This document shows, in pieces, positions 8,833 through 17,634 of a stretch of DNA of 64,000 bases; the stretch's first letter is position 1; the number at the start of each line of letters is the position of its first letter. The translations under genes were made by a program, and so were the position numbers. The notes beneath the pieces were generated by a model. That model was not told where the DNA came from. It saw nothing but the letters and a program-made list of their open reading frames with translations, and ran no database searches. The stretch comes from Colicola sp016286205 (GTDB taxonomy: Bacteria > Bacteroidota > Bacteroidia > Bacteroidales > Paludibacteraceae). The stretch covers positions 40,794 to 104,793 of the forward strand of contig JAEESF010000008.1 of assembly GCA_016286205.1 (NCBI GenBank), read 5' to 3'.

Positions 8833-10149
8833 TTATATTGTGTCAATCATGATTTTGTCCAAACTACGGTTGTCTTTCAGCAGTTTTTGGTACTTGTCCC
8901 AGAAGGCTTTCATTTCGGGTGATGGCGCTTGCAGGAAATGTTCTGTACCTTGCTGCTCAATACGCCCGATTACCATGCCCAGACTTATCTTATGTGTATC
9001 TAGTGCTGGCTGGTAAGTGCGCTCTTCTGTAGTCTCGTTTTGTACTTCTGTGAGTATACCTGTTTCAACTAATCGCGACAATAGTTGATTTACCAAACGA
9101 ATGGGTAATTTGTCGCGAATGGCCAATTCGTGTGCTGTATAAGGGGCTTCGTCTGACTCAAACCGCGAAATGATAGAGGAAAGCAGATATAGCATCACGA
9201 AATCTTTGTACCTACGAGACATGCGATTCAGATCATGCTCGTACTCAAATTCCTCGTTGTTTTGGATGGCGTATGACATCTCCGCACCAATCAGTATCAA
9301 CAGGCTTGTGTATTGTAGCCAGGTCATCAAGATTGGAATGGTAGCAAAGGCACCATACACGATGCTCGTGCGGCTCAACATGGCTATCAAATAGACGGAG
9401 AGCATCTGCAGCAACTGGAACAGTGTGCCCATGATGACGCCTGGGATAAGCGCACTCATAAAGCGCACTTTCGTATTTGGAATAGCCATGTACATCACTG
9501 TGAAAAGCAACCATACAAGCACAAACTGCAGGAATTTAACACCACTGGTATGGAAGAACTCATGCAGGAAACCGATATGTGGCATGTTCTCTGCGGCCGA
9601 ATGAACGAAAATATTGATACCCGCACTGCATACTATCAGCACCGGAATCAGCACAACTATCGCGATATAGGTCGTCACTTGGCGCAATATAGAACGCGAT
9701 TTCTCTACGTTCCATATGCGATTGAAAGCAGTTTCTACGGACTGGAAGAACGAATAAACCGCCCACAGAAGGATGAGAAGACCGATACCAATGAAAACGC
9801 CGCCTTGGGCAGTGTCCAGATAGCGTTGAACCATCTCCATGATGGTCGGCACCATATTCGTCTCGCCTAGGAACGAACTGTTCAGTTGTTGCTCTATGAT
9901 GTCCGCCACGCCAAAACCTTTAGCCACGGCCACTATCATCGCTAGGATGGGGATGATAGCAAATATCAGAGAGTAGGTAAGGCTCTTGGCCTTATCATTC
10001 AGGTTCTTACTTGTAAAACCGCGCGCCACCAACACAATGGTGCGGATAATTCCGTAACCAATGCGTTTAACGCGAGTATCCATCTCGGTTGCGGTCAGAC
10101 GCCACATATCGTAGCGAATAAAATTGATTATTTGGGAAATTTTCTTCAT
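8833..10149 (-). CDS. YihY/BrkB family inner-membrane protein
   Basis: Polytopic membrane protein of the YihY (formerly misnamed RNase BN) family; biochemical role unknown. Six hydrophobic stretches lie between about residues 45 and 300, with the family segment KAKSLTYSLIFAIIPILAMI near the start. After the membrane part, a 130-residue cytoplasmic tail resembles a winged-helix domain (YTAHELAIRDKLPIRLVNQL), common in Bacteroidetes homologues. I chose the ATG at 10149 (MKKISQ) because longer readings run into the RNase P RNA. An ATG at 10155 is also possible. Its leader is therefore only about 20 bases after the mature rnpB end. Confidence 0.85.
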   Translation of the reverse strand: MKKISQIINFIRYDMWRLTATEMDTRVKRIGYGIIRTIVLVARGFTSKNLNDKAKSLTYSLIFAIIPILAMIVAVAKGFGVADIIEQQLNSSFLGETNMVPTIMEMVQRYLDTAQGGVFIGIGLLILLWAVYSFFQSVETAFNRIWNVEKSRSILRQVTTYIAIVVLIPVLIVCSAGINIFVHSAAENMPHIGFLHEFFHTSGVKFLQFVLVWLLFTVMYMAIPNTKVRFMSALIPGVIMGTLFQLLQMLSVYLIAMLSRTSIVYGAFATIPILMTWLQYTSLLILIGAEMSYAIQNNEEFEYEHDLNRMSRRYKDFVMLYLLSSIISRFESDEAPYTAHELAIRDKLPIRLVNQLLSRLVETGILTEVQNETTEERTYQPALDTHKISLGMVIGRIEQQGTEHFLQAPSPEMKAFWDKYQKLLKDNRSLDKIMIDTI

Positions 10150-10173
10150 GGGCATCAGGATCCCCGGAGGGAT

Positions 10174-10461
10174 AAGTAGGCCTATAAGCCGGGTTCTGTA
10201 CCCCAAGGGGCGTCTATCATTAATCTCGAACGATGTGTTACCACATGTTTCTCTCGCTTCCTACCCTCCGACTCACGCGAGCAGCGCTCAAACGTCGGTT
10301 TACTTGGAATTGCAGCCCACAGTGTGCCCGTTTCACCCGCCCGAAAGCGACTCGTCTCTGTTGCAGGGACCAAACATTACTGCCTGACGGCCGTTAGCCG
10401 TTGTGGTGCTCTGTGCTGCCCGGACTTTCCTCACCTTGCGGCGCGATAGACCGGCCTACTT
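10174..10461 (-). ncRNA. rnpB: RNase P RNA (bacterial type A-like)
   Basis: Ribozyme that removes 5' leaders from tRNA precursors. Helix P1 is formed by AAGTAGGCC at the 5' end (10461-10453) and GGCCTACTT at the 3' end (10182-10174), perfectly complementary. The 5' core GAGGAAAGTCCGGGC and the 3' core ACAGAACCCGGCTTATAGG are both present. At 288 nt it is shorter than the usual 330-400 nt, so some peripheral helices are probably reduced. It starts two bases after a tRNA-Gly gene and ends about 20 bases before yihY; all three probably share one transcript. Confidence 0.95.
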
Positions 10462-10463
10462 AG

Positions 10464-10534
10464 AGCGGCATAAGGGAGTCGAACCCTCCTCCTCAGCTTG
10501 GGAAGCTGATGCACTACCGATGTGCTAATGCCGC
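10464..10534 (-). tRNA. tRNA-Gly (anticodon CCC)
   Basis: A 71-nt cloverleaf: acceptor GCGGCAT/ATGCCGC, D stem GCAC/GTGC, anticodon stem TCAGC/GCTGA around loop TTCCCAA (anticodon CCC, reading GGG), T stem GAGGG/CCCTT around TTCGACT, and discriminator T. CCA is not encoded. The 3' end is two bases before RNase P RNA, so the ribozyme would process a transcript containing itself. Confidence 0.95.
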
Positions 10535-10553
10535 ATTTTTGCGAAATCGGGTG

Positions 10554-10584
10554 CAAAATTACACATAATTTTTCATATGTGCAA
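10554..10584 (-). promoter_or_regulatory. Promoter of the tRNA-Gly/rnpB/yihY unit
   Basis: On the minus strand TTG (10584-10582), 20 bases, then TAATTTTG (10561-10554). It lies 20 bases ahead of the tRNA, with nothing coding between. Confidence 0.75.
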
Positions 10585-10603
10585 GTTGTTGCACAATTTT
10601 TAA

Positions 10604-11866
10604 TCAATATATCTCGACTATATCGCGTTTCAAGCGACGGGTTATTTGCGACTTTGTCAGCGGCTTCACTCCGCTTGTCTGCAAACCAGTCACGCGTTGC
10701 GTGGCTTTCACCACAATAGGGATCTCCGCTTTCTTCGAACCCAATATATGCCCGTTGGACGTCAAGTTCTTCTCTAGTATGTACAATTTGCCATTCTGCC
10801 GCTGATAAATGGTGTTGTAGTCTACCGAACCGCGCATTTTCTGCAGACGGAATTTCTCTATCTGTTGGTCGCTCATGTTAATCAGATTGAGCATCTGCAG
10901 TTGGTCTGCGTTCAGTTTTACACCGAAAGGAATAGTTATCTGAACGTCTGCGTGTTCCGAGAAGCGGCGAACGGCATATGTCCGCGAATCGAGTATATAA
11001 TGACGCTTTATGGTTGTTTTGAAGCATCCCAGATACTTGCTAATTGTCTGAGTGTGAGTCAATACGGTCTCGCCTTCCGATTCATTGGTTACTTCCCAGT
11101 GGCGCGTGTCATTCATTGTCCGCTCGAAATCGTAGCGCATATTTCCCATCGCAAATAGAGCCAAATGTACTACAACGCCCGAATCAACTGCATTCACGGC
11201 ACGGCGCATATATTTCTCCTTGCTGCCTTTCTCCATCCGTTCCAATTTGTCGCCCGCCAGGAGCGAATCGGCTTGAGCACGCTTCTCTGCGGGGAAGAAA
11301 CGCTTGCAGAAACGGCCTTGCCATTGTACCGAGTCATTACCGTCTTTTTTGTATTCTGGCAATACAACCACATTGGCAATCATCTGTTCCATGCCCCACG
11401 TATCTCCATTGCTCTGCATACGTACGTCGCTGACCACTTGATATTGCGCATTATCGGTAGCAAACTCGTCGCACATCTTCACATAAACTGCGTGGAGTAG
11501 GGACGCTATCTGTTTCTTTTTGTTCCTCTGTTTGCTCGCTTTCGCGGCCACCACAGTCTCTTCTAGTGCAATCGGTTGCTCTTTCAGGACTATCGTTTGT
11601 TGCGCCTCTTGCAATATTCCCGCTTTGATAGTTGCTTTCTCATATCCGATAAACGAAACAATCACACGCATATCAGCCATCAGATTGGCCTCAAACGAGA
11701 AATAACCTTCGTTATTGGTCGCAGTTCCCCATTCTGGCGCTATTTCTGGATAGACGGTAGCATATGCTATAGGCAAACCTTTTTCGTCCACCACACGGCC
11801 GGAATACGTCGTTGCATGCGTAATTACTGCTAGCATCAGAAACAATATGGATAGCGTTTCCCTCAT
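10604..11866 (-). CDS. Exported protein with carboxypeptidase-regulatory-like domain
   Basis: Envelope protein of unknown function. After a signal peptide (MRETLSILFLMLAVITHA) comes an immunoglobulin-like CarboxypepD_reg domain (about residues 20-105: YSGRVVDEKGLPIAYATVY, then NNEGYFSF and VSFIGYEKATI), the module found at the front of many Bacteroidetes outer-membrane proteins. The remaining ~310 residues, rich in charged residues and beta strands, are not recognised. The ATG at 11866 is chosen because it gives a signal peptide and lies only 9 bases after the -7 box. A longer reading from 11947 runs through the promoter and is rejected. Confidence 0.7.
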   Translation of the reverse strand: MRETLSILFLMLAVITHATTYSGRVVDEKGLPIAYATVYPEIAPEWGTATNNEGYFSFEANLMADMRVIVSFIGYEKATIKAGILQEAQQTIVLKEQPIALEETVVAAKASKQRNKKKQIASLLHAVYVKMCDEFATDNAQYQVVSDVRMQSNGDTWGMEQMIANVVVLPEYKKDGNDSVQWQGRFCKRFFPAEKRAQADSLLAGDKLERMEKGSKEKYMRRAVNAVDSGVVVHLALFAMGNMRYDFERTMNDTRHWEVTNESEGETVLTHTQTISKYLGCFKTTIKRHYILDSRTYAVRRFSEHADVQITIPFGVKLNADQLQMLNLINMSDQQIEKFRLQKMRGSVDYNTIYQRQNGKLYILEKNLTSNGHILGSKKAEIPIVVKATQRVTGLQTSGVKPLTKSQITRRLKRDIVEIY

Positions 11867-11875
11867 TTTCGAGTG

Positions 11876-11906
11876 CAAAGATACAACAAAATTTGCACTC
11901 GTGCAA
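11876..11906 (-). promoter_or_regulatory. Promoter with very short leader
   Basis: Minus strand TTG (11906-11904), 20 bases, TATCTTTG (11883-11876). Only 9 bases separate the -7 box from the ATG at 11866, so the mRNA would be leaderless or nearly so. Confidence 0.7.
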
Positions 11907-11951
11907 ATATTTTCACTAGTTTTTCTCACCCGTATCAAAAACTGCACATTT

Positions 11952-11970
11952 ATATATACGTAGTATATAT
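11952..11970. repeat. AT-rich perfect inverted repeat
   Basis: ATATATAC (11952-11959) and GTATATAT (11963-11970) are exact reverse complements around a 3-base centre. The core TATATAC-NNN-GTATATA recurs at 63922-63946, also beside an 11-bp array. It lies between two divergent promoters and could be an operator; no binding protein is known. Confidence 0.5.
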
Positions 11971-11984
11971 CCCAGATTTACTAC

Positions 11985-12039
11985 CGAGACATTATCGAGA
12001 CAATCACGAGACCATCACGAGACAATACCGAGACCACTC
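11985..12039 (+). repeat. 11-bp tandem array, five units, core CGAGAC
   Basis: GAGAC begins at 11986, 11997, 12008, 12019 and 12030, exactly every 11 bases. Each unit is CGAGAC followed by an AT-rich linker. The array sits in the divergent region between the 11866 gene and gyrA. Its reverse complement (GTCTCG core) occurs at 23888-23942 and 52105-52159. Confidence 0.85.
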
Positions 12040-12182
12040 TGCAAAATGTCGTATGTGCGGTAATGCGCGCGTAAGCATCAAAATGGCCATAAAGGGCATT
12101 TATTTGCGTTCTAAGCAATTCTTTTGTTTCTACCGACATCCCTTCGAAAATGAAATAAAAATGCAAAAAATCGCAGAAAAAT

Positions 12183-12213
12183 TTGCATATATCAAAAAAT
12201 AGTTGTAATTTTG
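12183..12213 (+). promoter_or_regulatory. gyrA promoter
   Basis: TTG at 12183-12185, 20 bases, TAATTTTG at 12206-12213. It is 42 bases ahead of the gyrA ATG and probably drives the whole run to 23874, because no clear terminator interrupts it. Confidence 0.75.
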
Positions 12214-12255
12214 CGCCGCAAAATATGTGACAACAACAACAAAATCATTAATACA

Positions 12256-14844
12256 ATGGAAGAAAACAACGATTTGATTAAGAATGATCACATCATTCCT
12301 GTGAAGATTGATGAGGAAATGAAGTCCTCTTACATCGACTACTCGATGAGTGTGATTGTTAGCCGTGCGTTGCCTGATGTACGCGACGGTTTTAAGCCTG
12401 TTCATCGCCGCGTTTTGTTTGGTATGAACGAGTTGGGTAACACCTCCGATAAGCCGACAAAGAAATCGGCGCGTATCGTCGGTGAAGTTATGGGTAAGTA
12501 TCACCCACACGGCGACAGTAGTATTTATGGTACGCTCGTACGTATGGCGCAACCGTGGGCAATGCGTTATTGCCTCGTAGATGGCCAAGGTAACTTTGGT
12601 TCTGTCGATGGTGATGGCGCAGCCGCTATGCGTTACACCGAGGCACGTCTGTCTAAACTGGCAGAGGAGATGCTTCGCGACATCGAGAAGGATACGGTTG
12701 ATATGCAGAATAACTTCGATGATTCGCTCAAGGAGCCGGTTGTGCTGCCTTGCCGTTTCCCGAACTTGCTTGTCAATGGTGCTAGTGGTATTGCCGTTGG
12801 TATGGCTACCAATATGCCGACTCACAACTTGGGCGAAGTCATTGATGGTTGCTGCGCTTACATCAGCAATATCAAGGCTCGCATGCACGACGCATTCATT
12901 CCTGAAATCACTGTTGAAGATTTGATGGAGCATATCAAGGCTCCTGATTTCCCGACTGGCGGTACTATCTATGGCTATCAAGGCGTTAAGGATGCTTATG
13001 AGACTGGCCGCGGACGTGTCGTTATTCGTTCGAATGCCGATATCGAGACAGATGATAACGGCCGAGAGCGCATCGTCATTACCGAACTGCCTTACGGTGT
13101 TGTCAAGGCTGACTTGGTAAAGAATATTGCTGAACTGGTTAGTGATAAGAAGATCGAAGGTATTGCTGATATTGGCGACCACTCAAAACGTGATATCCGT
13201 ATCGTAGTGGAGGTGAAACGTGATGCAAACGCACAGGTTGTTCTAAACAAACTGTACAAGTTCACGGCGCTCCAATCTAGCTTCGCGGTTAATAGCATTG
13301 CTTTGGTGAAAGGCCGTCCTATGTTGCTGAATCTCAAGCAGTTAATCGGCAACTTCATCGAGCACCGCATGGAGGTGGTTACTCGTCGTACACGCTTCGA
13401 ACTGAAGGAAGCGGAAGATCGTGCACATATTTTGGAAGGTTTGATTATCGCCGTTGATAACATCGACGAGGTAGTTAAGATCATCCGTGCTAGCCGCACG
13501 CCTGCCGATGCACAAGCTAACCTGGAGGCACGCTTCAATATTGACGAATTGCAGTCCAAAGCTATCGTAGATATGCGTTTGAGCGCTCTTACCGGCTTGC
13601 GTATCGATGAATTGAAAGCCAAGTATGATGAAATTGAGAAACTCATTGCTCATTTGAAGGAATTGCTCGAAAACGAAGAGTTGCGTTATGATCTGATCAA
13701 TACCGAATTGGTTGAGATTAAGGAGAAATACGCAGACGAGCGTCGCACGCAAATCGTGAAGATGGCTACTGAGTTCAATCCAGAGGATATGTATGCTGAC
13801 GATGATATGGTTATTACCATATCACACCTTGGTTATATCAAACGTACTCCGTTGGCAGACTTCCGTCAGCAGACACGCGGTGGTATTGGCTCGAAGGCAG
13901 GGTCAGCACGCGATCAGGACTTCATCGAATATGTTCACCAGGCTTCGATGCACTCCACTATGATGTTCTTTACTGAAATGGGACGTCTCTATTGGCTCAA
14001 AGTGTATGAGTTGCCGGAAGGAAACAAACAGTCCAAAGGACGCGCTATCCAGAATATGATCAATCTGCAGACTGGCGACAAAGTTCGTACTTGTATCAAT
14101 GTGAAAGGCTTGAACGACCAAGAATATATCGAGAACCACTTCCTCATTTTCATTACCAAGAATGGTTTGATGAAGAAGACTACTCTCGAGGCTTACAGCC
14201 GTCCGCGTGCTAATGGTATCATCGCTCTTGGCTTGCGTGAAGGCGACGAACTGATTGGTGTTACGCTCACCGATGGTCAAAGCGAAATGTTGGTTGCTTC
14301 GTACAACGGTAAGGTTGTCCGCTTCAACGAGGCAGGCGTTCGTCCGATGGGACGTAGCGCTACGGGTGTGAAGGCTATTACACTCGAGGATGACGGTCAA
14401 GATCGCGTAATTGGCACGGTTTGTGTAGAGAAGAATACAGAGAAGACCATTCTCGTTATCTCGGAGAACGGATTTGGCAAACGTACGCCGGTGGACGACG
14501 AAGAGGGCAATCCTATCTATCGTGTTACCAATCGTGGTGGTAAGGGAGTCAAGACTATCGAGATTACCGAGAAGACTGGCAAACTGATTGGTATTCAGGC
14601 TGTTACAGACGAAGATGACCTGATGCTGATCACTAAGGCAGGAACCGCAATCCGTATGGATATCTCGACAATCCGTCAGACTGGCCGCGCTGCACAAGGC
14701 GTTAAACTGATAGAACTTCAGAAACGTAATGACACGCTCATGAGCGGATGTATCGTTCCGAAGGAAGATGCAGAAGAAGTCAATGGCGAAGAAGACGAGA
14801 CCAATCCTGAAATAGAAGAAACAACAACTGAAAATCAAGAGTAA
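12256..14844 (+). CDS. gyrA: DNA gyrase subunit A
   Basis: Cleaves and rejoins DNA in the A2B2 gyrase that introduces negative supercoils. The start at 12256 (MEENNDLIKN) lies at a normal distance from the promoter; an upstream in-frame reading begins inside it. The N-terminal segment SSYIDYSMSVIVSRALPDVR, the quinolone-resistance region HPHGDSSIYGTLVRMAQPW with the usual Ser, and the catalytic Tyr in AMRYTEARL are all intact. Six C-terminal beta-pinwheel repeats follow (for example GKVVRFNEAGVRPMGRSATG). The acidic C-terminal tail is typical. Length (862 residues) is normal. The next gene starts one base after the stop. Confidence 0.98.
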   Translation: MEENNDLIKNDHIIPVKIDEEMKSSYIDYSMSVIVSRALPDVRDGFKPVHRRVLFGMNELGNTSDKPTKKSARIVGEVMGKYHPHGDSSIYGTLVRMAQPWAMRYCLVDGQGNFGSVDGDGAAAMRYTEARLSKLAEEMLRDIEKDTVDMQNNFDDSLKEPVVLPCRFPNLLVNGASGIAVGMATNMPTHNLGEVIDGCCAYISNIKARMHDAFIPEITVEDLMEHIKAPDFPTGGTIYGYQGVKDAYETGRGRVVIRSNADIETDDNGRERIVITELPYGVVKADLVKNIAELVSDKKIEGIADIGDHSKRDIRIVVEVKRDANAQVVLNKLYKFTALQSSFAVNSIALVKGRPMLLNLKQLIGNFIEHRMEVVTRRTRFELKEAEDRAHILEGLIIAVDNIDEVVKIIRASRTPADAQANLEARFNIDELQSKAIVDMRLSALTGLRIDELKAKYDEIEKLIAHLKELLENEELRYDLINTELVEIKEKYADERRTQIVKMATEFNPEDMYADDDMVITISHLGYIKRTPLADFRQQTRGGIGSKAGSARDQDFIEYVHQASMHSTMMFFTEMGRLYWLKVYELPEGNKQSKGRAIQNMINLQTGDKVRTCINVKGLNDQEYIENHFLIFITKNGLMKKTTLEAYSRPRANGIIALGLREGDELIGVTLTDGQSEMLVASYNGKVVRFNEAGVRPMGRSATGVKAITLEDDGQDRVIGTVCVEKNTEKTILVISENGFGKRTPVDDEEGNPIYRVTNRGGKGVKTIEITEKTGKLIGIQAVTDEDDLMLITKAGTAIRMDISTIRQTGRAAQGVKLIELQKRNDTLMSGCIVPKEDAEEVNGEEDETNPEIEETTTENQE

Positions 14845-14845
14845 T

Positions 14846-16081
14846 ATGAAAAAGACATTATTTTTCGCAGTACTCGTGCTGATAAGCACAAGCTGCTTTG
14901 CTCAAAAGAATCCGGCCATCAAGAACGCTAAGCGTTACGCGATGGCAGAAACACCTGACTTCGCTGCCGCACGTTCTGCTATTGCAGAAGCTTTGGTAGA
15001 GCCTACCGCAGAAGCCTATTATTGGGCAGCTATGATTGGCTATCAGGAACTTACCCAGGTCAACTACGATCAGTTGCTTGGTAAGGGAGTTAACCAGGCT
15101 AAGGCTGGACAGGCTGTGTCTGAGAGCTTTGATTATTTCCTCAAGGCTGACTCTATGGCCATGATTCCTACGTTGGATAAGAAAGGTCGCGAGGTAGTTG
15201 ACCAAAAGACGCGCAATAATGTCAGCAAGAAAGTGCTGGAGTACTACAAGAACCAGGAGTTCGTGAAGTATGGTATCTATCTCAATGAGCAGAAAGATTT
15301 CGAAGGTGCTTATCGCGCATTCCAGAAGCACATCAGTATTCCTGATTTGGCGATGATGCAAAACGAAAAACTGCAAAAGGAGATGCCTAAGGATAGTACC
15401 TATATCCAGTACAAGTACTACACCGCTATCTTCGCCGTACAGAGCGAATTGCACGAGGATGCAATCGCATTGCTCTCCGAGATGAAAGATGGTGATTATG
15501 AAGCTATTGCAGTTAACCAATTCCTCTATCAAGAGTATGTGGCTGTTAAGGACACGGCTAAGTTCGTGCAGACACTCCAAGACGCTATCGTACGTTTCCC
15601 GGGTGAACCTTGGTTCTTGCAGAATCTGATTAACTACTACATCTTCTCCGGTCAAGAGCAAACAGCCATCGATTATCTGGCTACGGCTATTGAACGTGAA
15701 CCGAATGTAGCACAGTACCATCTCATCAAGGGTAATTTGGAGGAGAACCAAAGACACTACGAAGAGGCTTTGAAAGACTTCGACAATGCGCTTGCTATTG
15801 ATCCGACTTTGGCTGATGCAGAAGCGGGAAAAGGCCGCGTTTACTACAACCAAGCTGTTAAGATGAATGAGGATGCTGCGCTTATCAACGATAACAAGGC
15901 ATACAAGAAAGCTTTGGCTGAGATGAATGAGGTATTCCGCAAATCGTTGCCTTTCTTCGAGAAAGCTCACGAGTTGGCACCGGAAGATCGCAGCTATATG
16001 CAGACCCTCAAAGGTTTGTACTACCGTTTTGGAATGGACGATAAATACGCTGAGATTAGCGAAAAATTGAATAACCTTTAA
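14846..16081 (+). CDS. Exported TPR-repeat protein
   Basis: A 411-residue protein with a signal peptide (MKKTLFFAVLVLISTSCFAQ) and several tetratricopeptide repeats, clearest around residues 275-345 (EPNVAQYHLIKGNLEENQRH, then YEEALKDFDNALAIDPTLAD). Such proteins usually scaffold periplasmic or outer-membrane complexes; the partner is unknown. It follows gyrA by one base and its stop overlaps the ruvX start (TAATG), so it is translated within the gyrA run. The cysteine in TSCFAQ is not a convincing lipobox. Confidence 0.75.
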   Translation: MKKTLFFAVLVLISTSCFAQKNPAIKNAKRYAMAETPDFAAARSAIAEALVEPTAEAYYWAAMIGYQELTQVNYDQLLGKGVNQAKAGQAVSESFDYFLKADSMAMIPTLDKKGREVVDQKTRNNVSKKVLEYYKNQEFVKYGIYLNEQKDFEGAYRAFQKHISIPDLAMMQNEKLQKEMPKDSTYIQYKYYTAIFAVQSELHEDAIALLSEMKDGDYEAIAVNQFLYQEYVAVKDTAKFVQTLQDAIVRFPGEPWFLQNLINYYIFSGQEQTAIDYLATAIEREPNVAQYHLIKGNLEENQRHYEEALKDFDNALAIDPTLADAEAGKGRVYYNQAVKMNEDAALINDNKAYKKALAEMNEVFRKSLPFFEKAHELAPEDRSYMQTLKGLYYRFGMDDKYAEISEKLNNL

Positions 16082-16494
16082 TGGGACGCATCTTAGCGAT
16101 AGACTACGGTCGTAAGAGAACAGGATTAGCCGTTACGGACATGCTCCGCATAACGGCTAATCCGTTGCTTACGATAGAAACGAATACGCTATTAAATTGG
16201 CTGGCCGAATACTTTGCCCAAGAACAAGTGGATGAAGTAGTTATCGGGCATCCTACGCAAATGAATGGGGCGGAATCTGAATCAATGAATTATATCCGTC
16301 CTTTCATCGGCAATTTCAAGAAGCAATTTCCGAATATGCCGATTATAATGTACGATGAGCGTTTTACGTCTGTCTTGGCTCATCAAGCCATGCTGACCGG
16401 AGGCATGAAAAAGAAAGACCGGCAAAACAAAGCAGTGGTAGATAAGATTGCCGCGTGCATCATTCTTGAGGATTATCTCGAGAGCAAAAAATGA
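16081..16494 (+). CDS. ruvX: Putative pre-16S rRNA nuclease, RuvX/YqgF family
   Basis: RNase H-fold nuclease thought to trim the 16S rRNA 5' end. The first motif ILAIDYGRKRTGLAVTD has the catalytic Asp; EVVIGHPTQMNGAES and MYDERFTSVLA follow, and an Asp in KAVVDKIAA closes the active site. At 137 residues it has the usual length. Its start overlaps the TPR gene stop. Confidence 0.92.
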   Translation: MGRILAIDYGRKRTGLAVTDMLRITANPLLTIETNTLLNWLAEYFAQEQVDEVVIGHPTQMNGAESESMNYIRPFIGNFKKQFPNMPIIMYDERFTSVLAHQAMLTGGMKKKDRQNKAVVDKIAACIILEDYLESKK

Positions 16495-16518
16495 GAAACT
16501 AAAAATATCAAATCCGAA

Positions 16519-17064
16519 ATGATATTACCAATATATTTATATGGCCAACCGGTATTGCGCAAACCGACTGAGGAAGTGGAGCAATCGCCTGAATTGAAGC
16601 AGTTTATTGCGGATATGTACGAGACTTTGACTGCTGCGGATGGATGTGGTTTGGCTGCCCCGCAAGTAGGAAAACCATGGCGACTATTTGTTGTTGATGG
16701 TACTGAATTGGCCGAAGATTATCCCGAATGCAAAGATTTTAAGAAAACCTTTATCAATCCGGAGTTGCTTGAAGTCAGCGAAGAAACTTGCACTTATAGC
16801 GAAGGTTGCTTGTCTTTGCCTGGTATTAGCGAAAATGTGGTACGTCCTGTTTCGATACTCATTCGTTACTTGGACGAGGATTTTGTGGAGCATGAGGAAA
16901 AGTTTACGGGCTTTCCTGCACGCATTATCCAGCATGAGTACGACCATTTGGAGGCTCATGTGTTTACCGACCGCATTTCTCCTATCCGCAAAACATTTGT
17001 TCGCAACAAACTAATGGCTATTGCCAAGGGGAAAGTAGGTGCACGCTATAAATATAAAAGATAG
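16519..17064 (+). CDS. def: Peptide deformylase
   Basis: Removes the N-formyl group from new proteins; a cytoplasmic metalloenzyme. All three motifs are present: GCGLAAPQVG (motif 1), EGCLSLPG with the metal-binding Cys (motif 2) and QHEYDHLEA with the HExxH metal ligands (motif 3). Length of 181 residues is typical. It follows ruvX by 24 bases and precedes mntP by three. A Bacteroidetes-typical bulky insertion is seen before motif 2. Confidence 0.96.
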   Translation: MILPIYLYGQPVLRKPTEEVEQSPELKQFIADMYETLTAADGCGLAAPQVGKPWRLFVVDGTELAEDYPECKDFKKTFINPELLEVSEETCTYSEGCLSLPGISENVVRPVSILIRYLDEDFVEHEEKFTGFPARIIQHEYDHLEAHVFTDRISPIRKTFVRNKLMAIAKGKVGARYKYKR

Positions 17065-17067
17065 TCA

Positions 17068-17634
17068 ATGGATTTAATAACCATCATCATTATAGCTATC
17101 GGACTGGCAATGGACTGCTTTGCAGTCAGTATTGCACAAGGTCTTGCGACAAATCCTCAAGATGTAGCAATTCGTCCAAAGCCCATAACGATGGCAATCC
17201 TCTTCGGACTGTTCCAAGGAGGTATGCCCCTGATTGGTTATTTTGCAGGCTGTGTGTTTGCTGATTTCTTCCGTGTTTATGCACCGTGGATAGCCCTAGC
17301 ATTGCTTGCTTTCATTGGCGGTAAGATGATTTGGGAATCTCTGCATGAGAAGAAGAAAGAGGCTTCCGGTTGGCAACCACAACGTTTGCTTGTATTAGCT
17401 ATCGCTACCTCCATTGACGCGTTGGCAACGGGAGTGATATTTATTCCTGTACCAGAGAAAGTGTGGATTGGAGTAGGTATCATCGGCCTTGTCAGTTTCA
17501 TCTTCTCCATCGGAGGTTATCATATAGGCCGCTACGTTGGAACGCGTTTCCGAGTAAATGTAGAATTGATAGGTGGAATCATACTGATTGCTATTGGATT
17601 GAAAATCTGGGCAGAAGGATTCTTATGTTTATAA
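17068..17634 (+). CDS. mntP: Manganese efflux pump MntP
   Basis: Six-helix inner-membrane exporter of Mn2+. The two conserved acidic helices are visible: IGLAMDCFAVSIAQGLA in the first half and AIATSIDALATGVIF in the second, giving the paired Asp residues of the family. Length of 188 residues is normal. No Mn riboswitch is seen upstream, since the gene lies within the gyrA run. The stop lies inside the start region of the next gene (overlap of 10 bases). Confidence 0.9.
   Translation: MDLITIIIIAIGLAMDCFAVSIAQGLATNPQDVAIRPKPITMAILFGLFQGGMPLIGYFAGCVFADFFRVYAPWIALALLAFIGGKMIWESLHEKKKEASGWQPQRLLVLAIATSIDALATGVIFIPVPEKVWIGVGIIGLVSFIFSIGGYHIGRYVGTRFRVNVELIGGIILIAIGLKIWAEGFLCL

Noticed and set aside
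11985..12039. CRISPR array
   Set aside because: Units of 11 bp without spacers, and no cas genes in the window.
12130..13182. Long antisense open frame (350 codons) across the gyrA start
   Set aside because: Lies opposite gyrA with no promoter, no recognisable motif and Ser/Thr/Ile-rich content expected from a shadow frame.
13903..14889. 328-codon antisense frame over the 3' part of gyrA
   Set aside because: Shadow of gyrA codon bias; no start signal and no domain.
14858..15970. 370-codon antisense frame over the TPR gene
   Set aside because: The plus-strand TPR protein is clear; the antisense reading has no family features.
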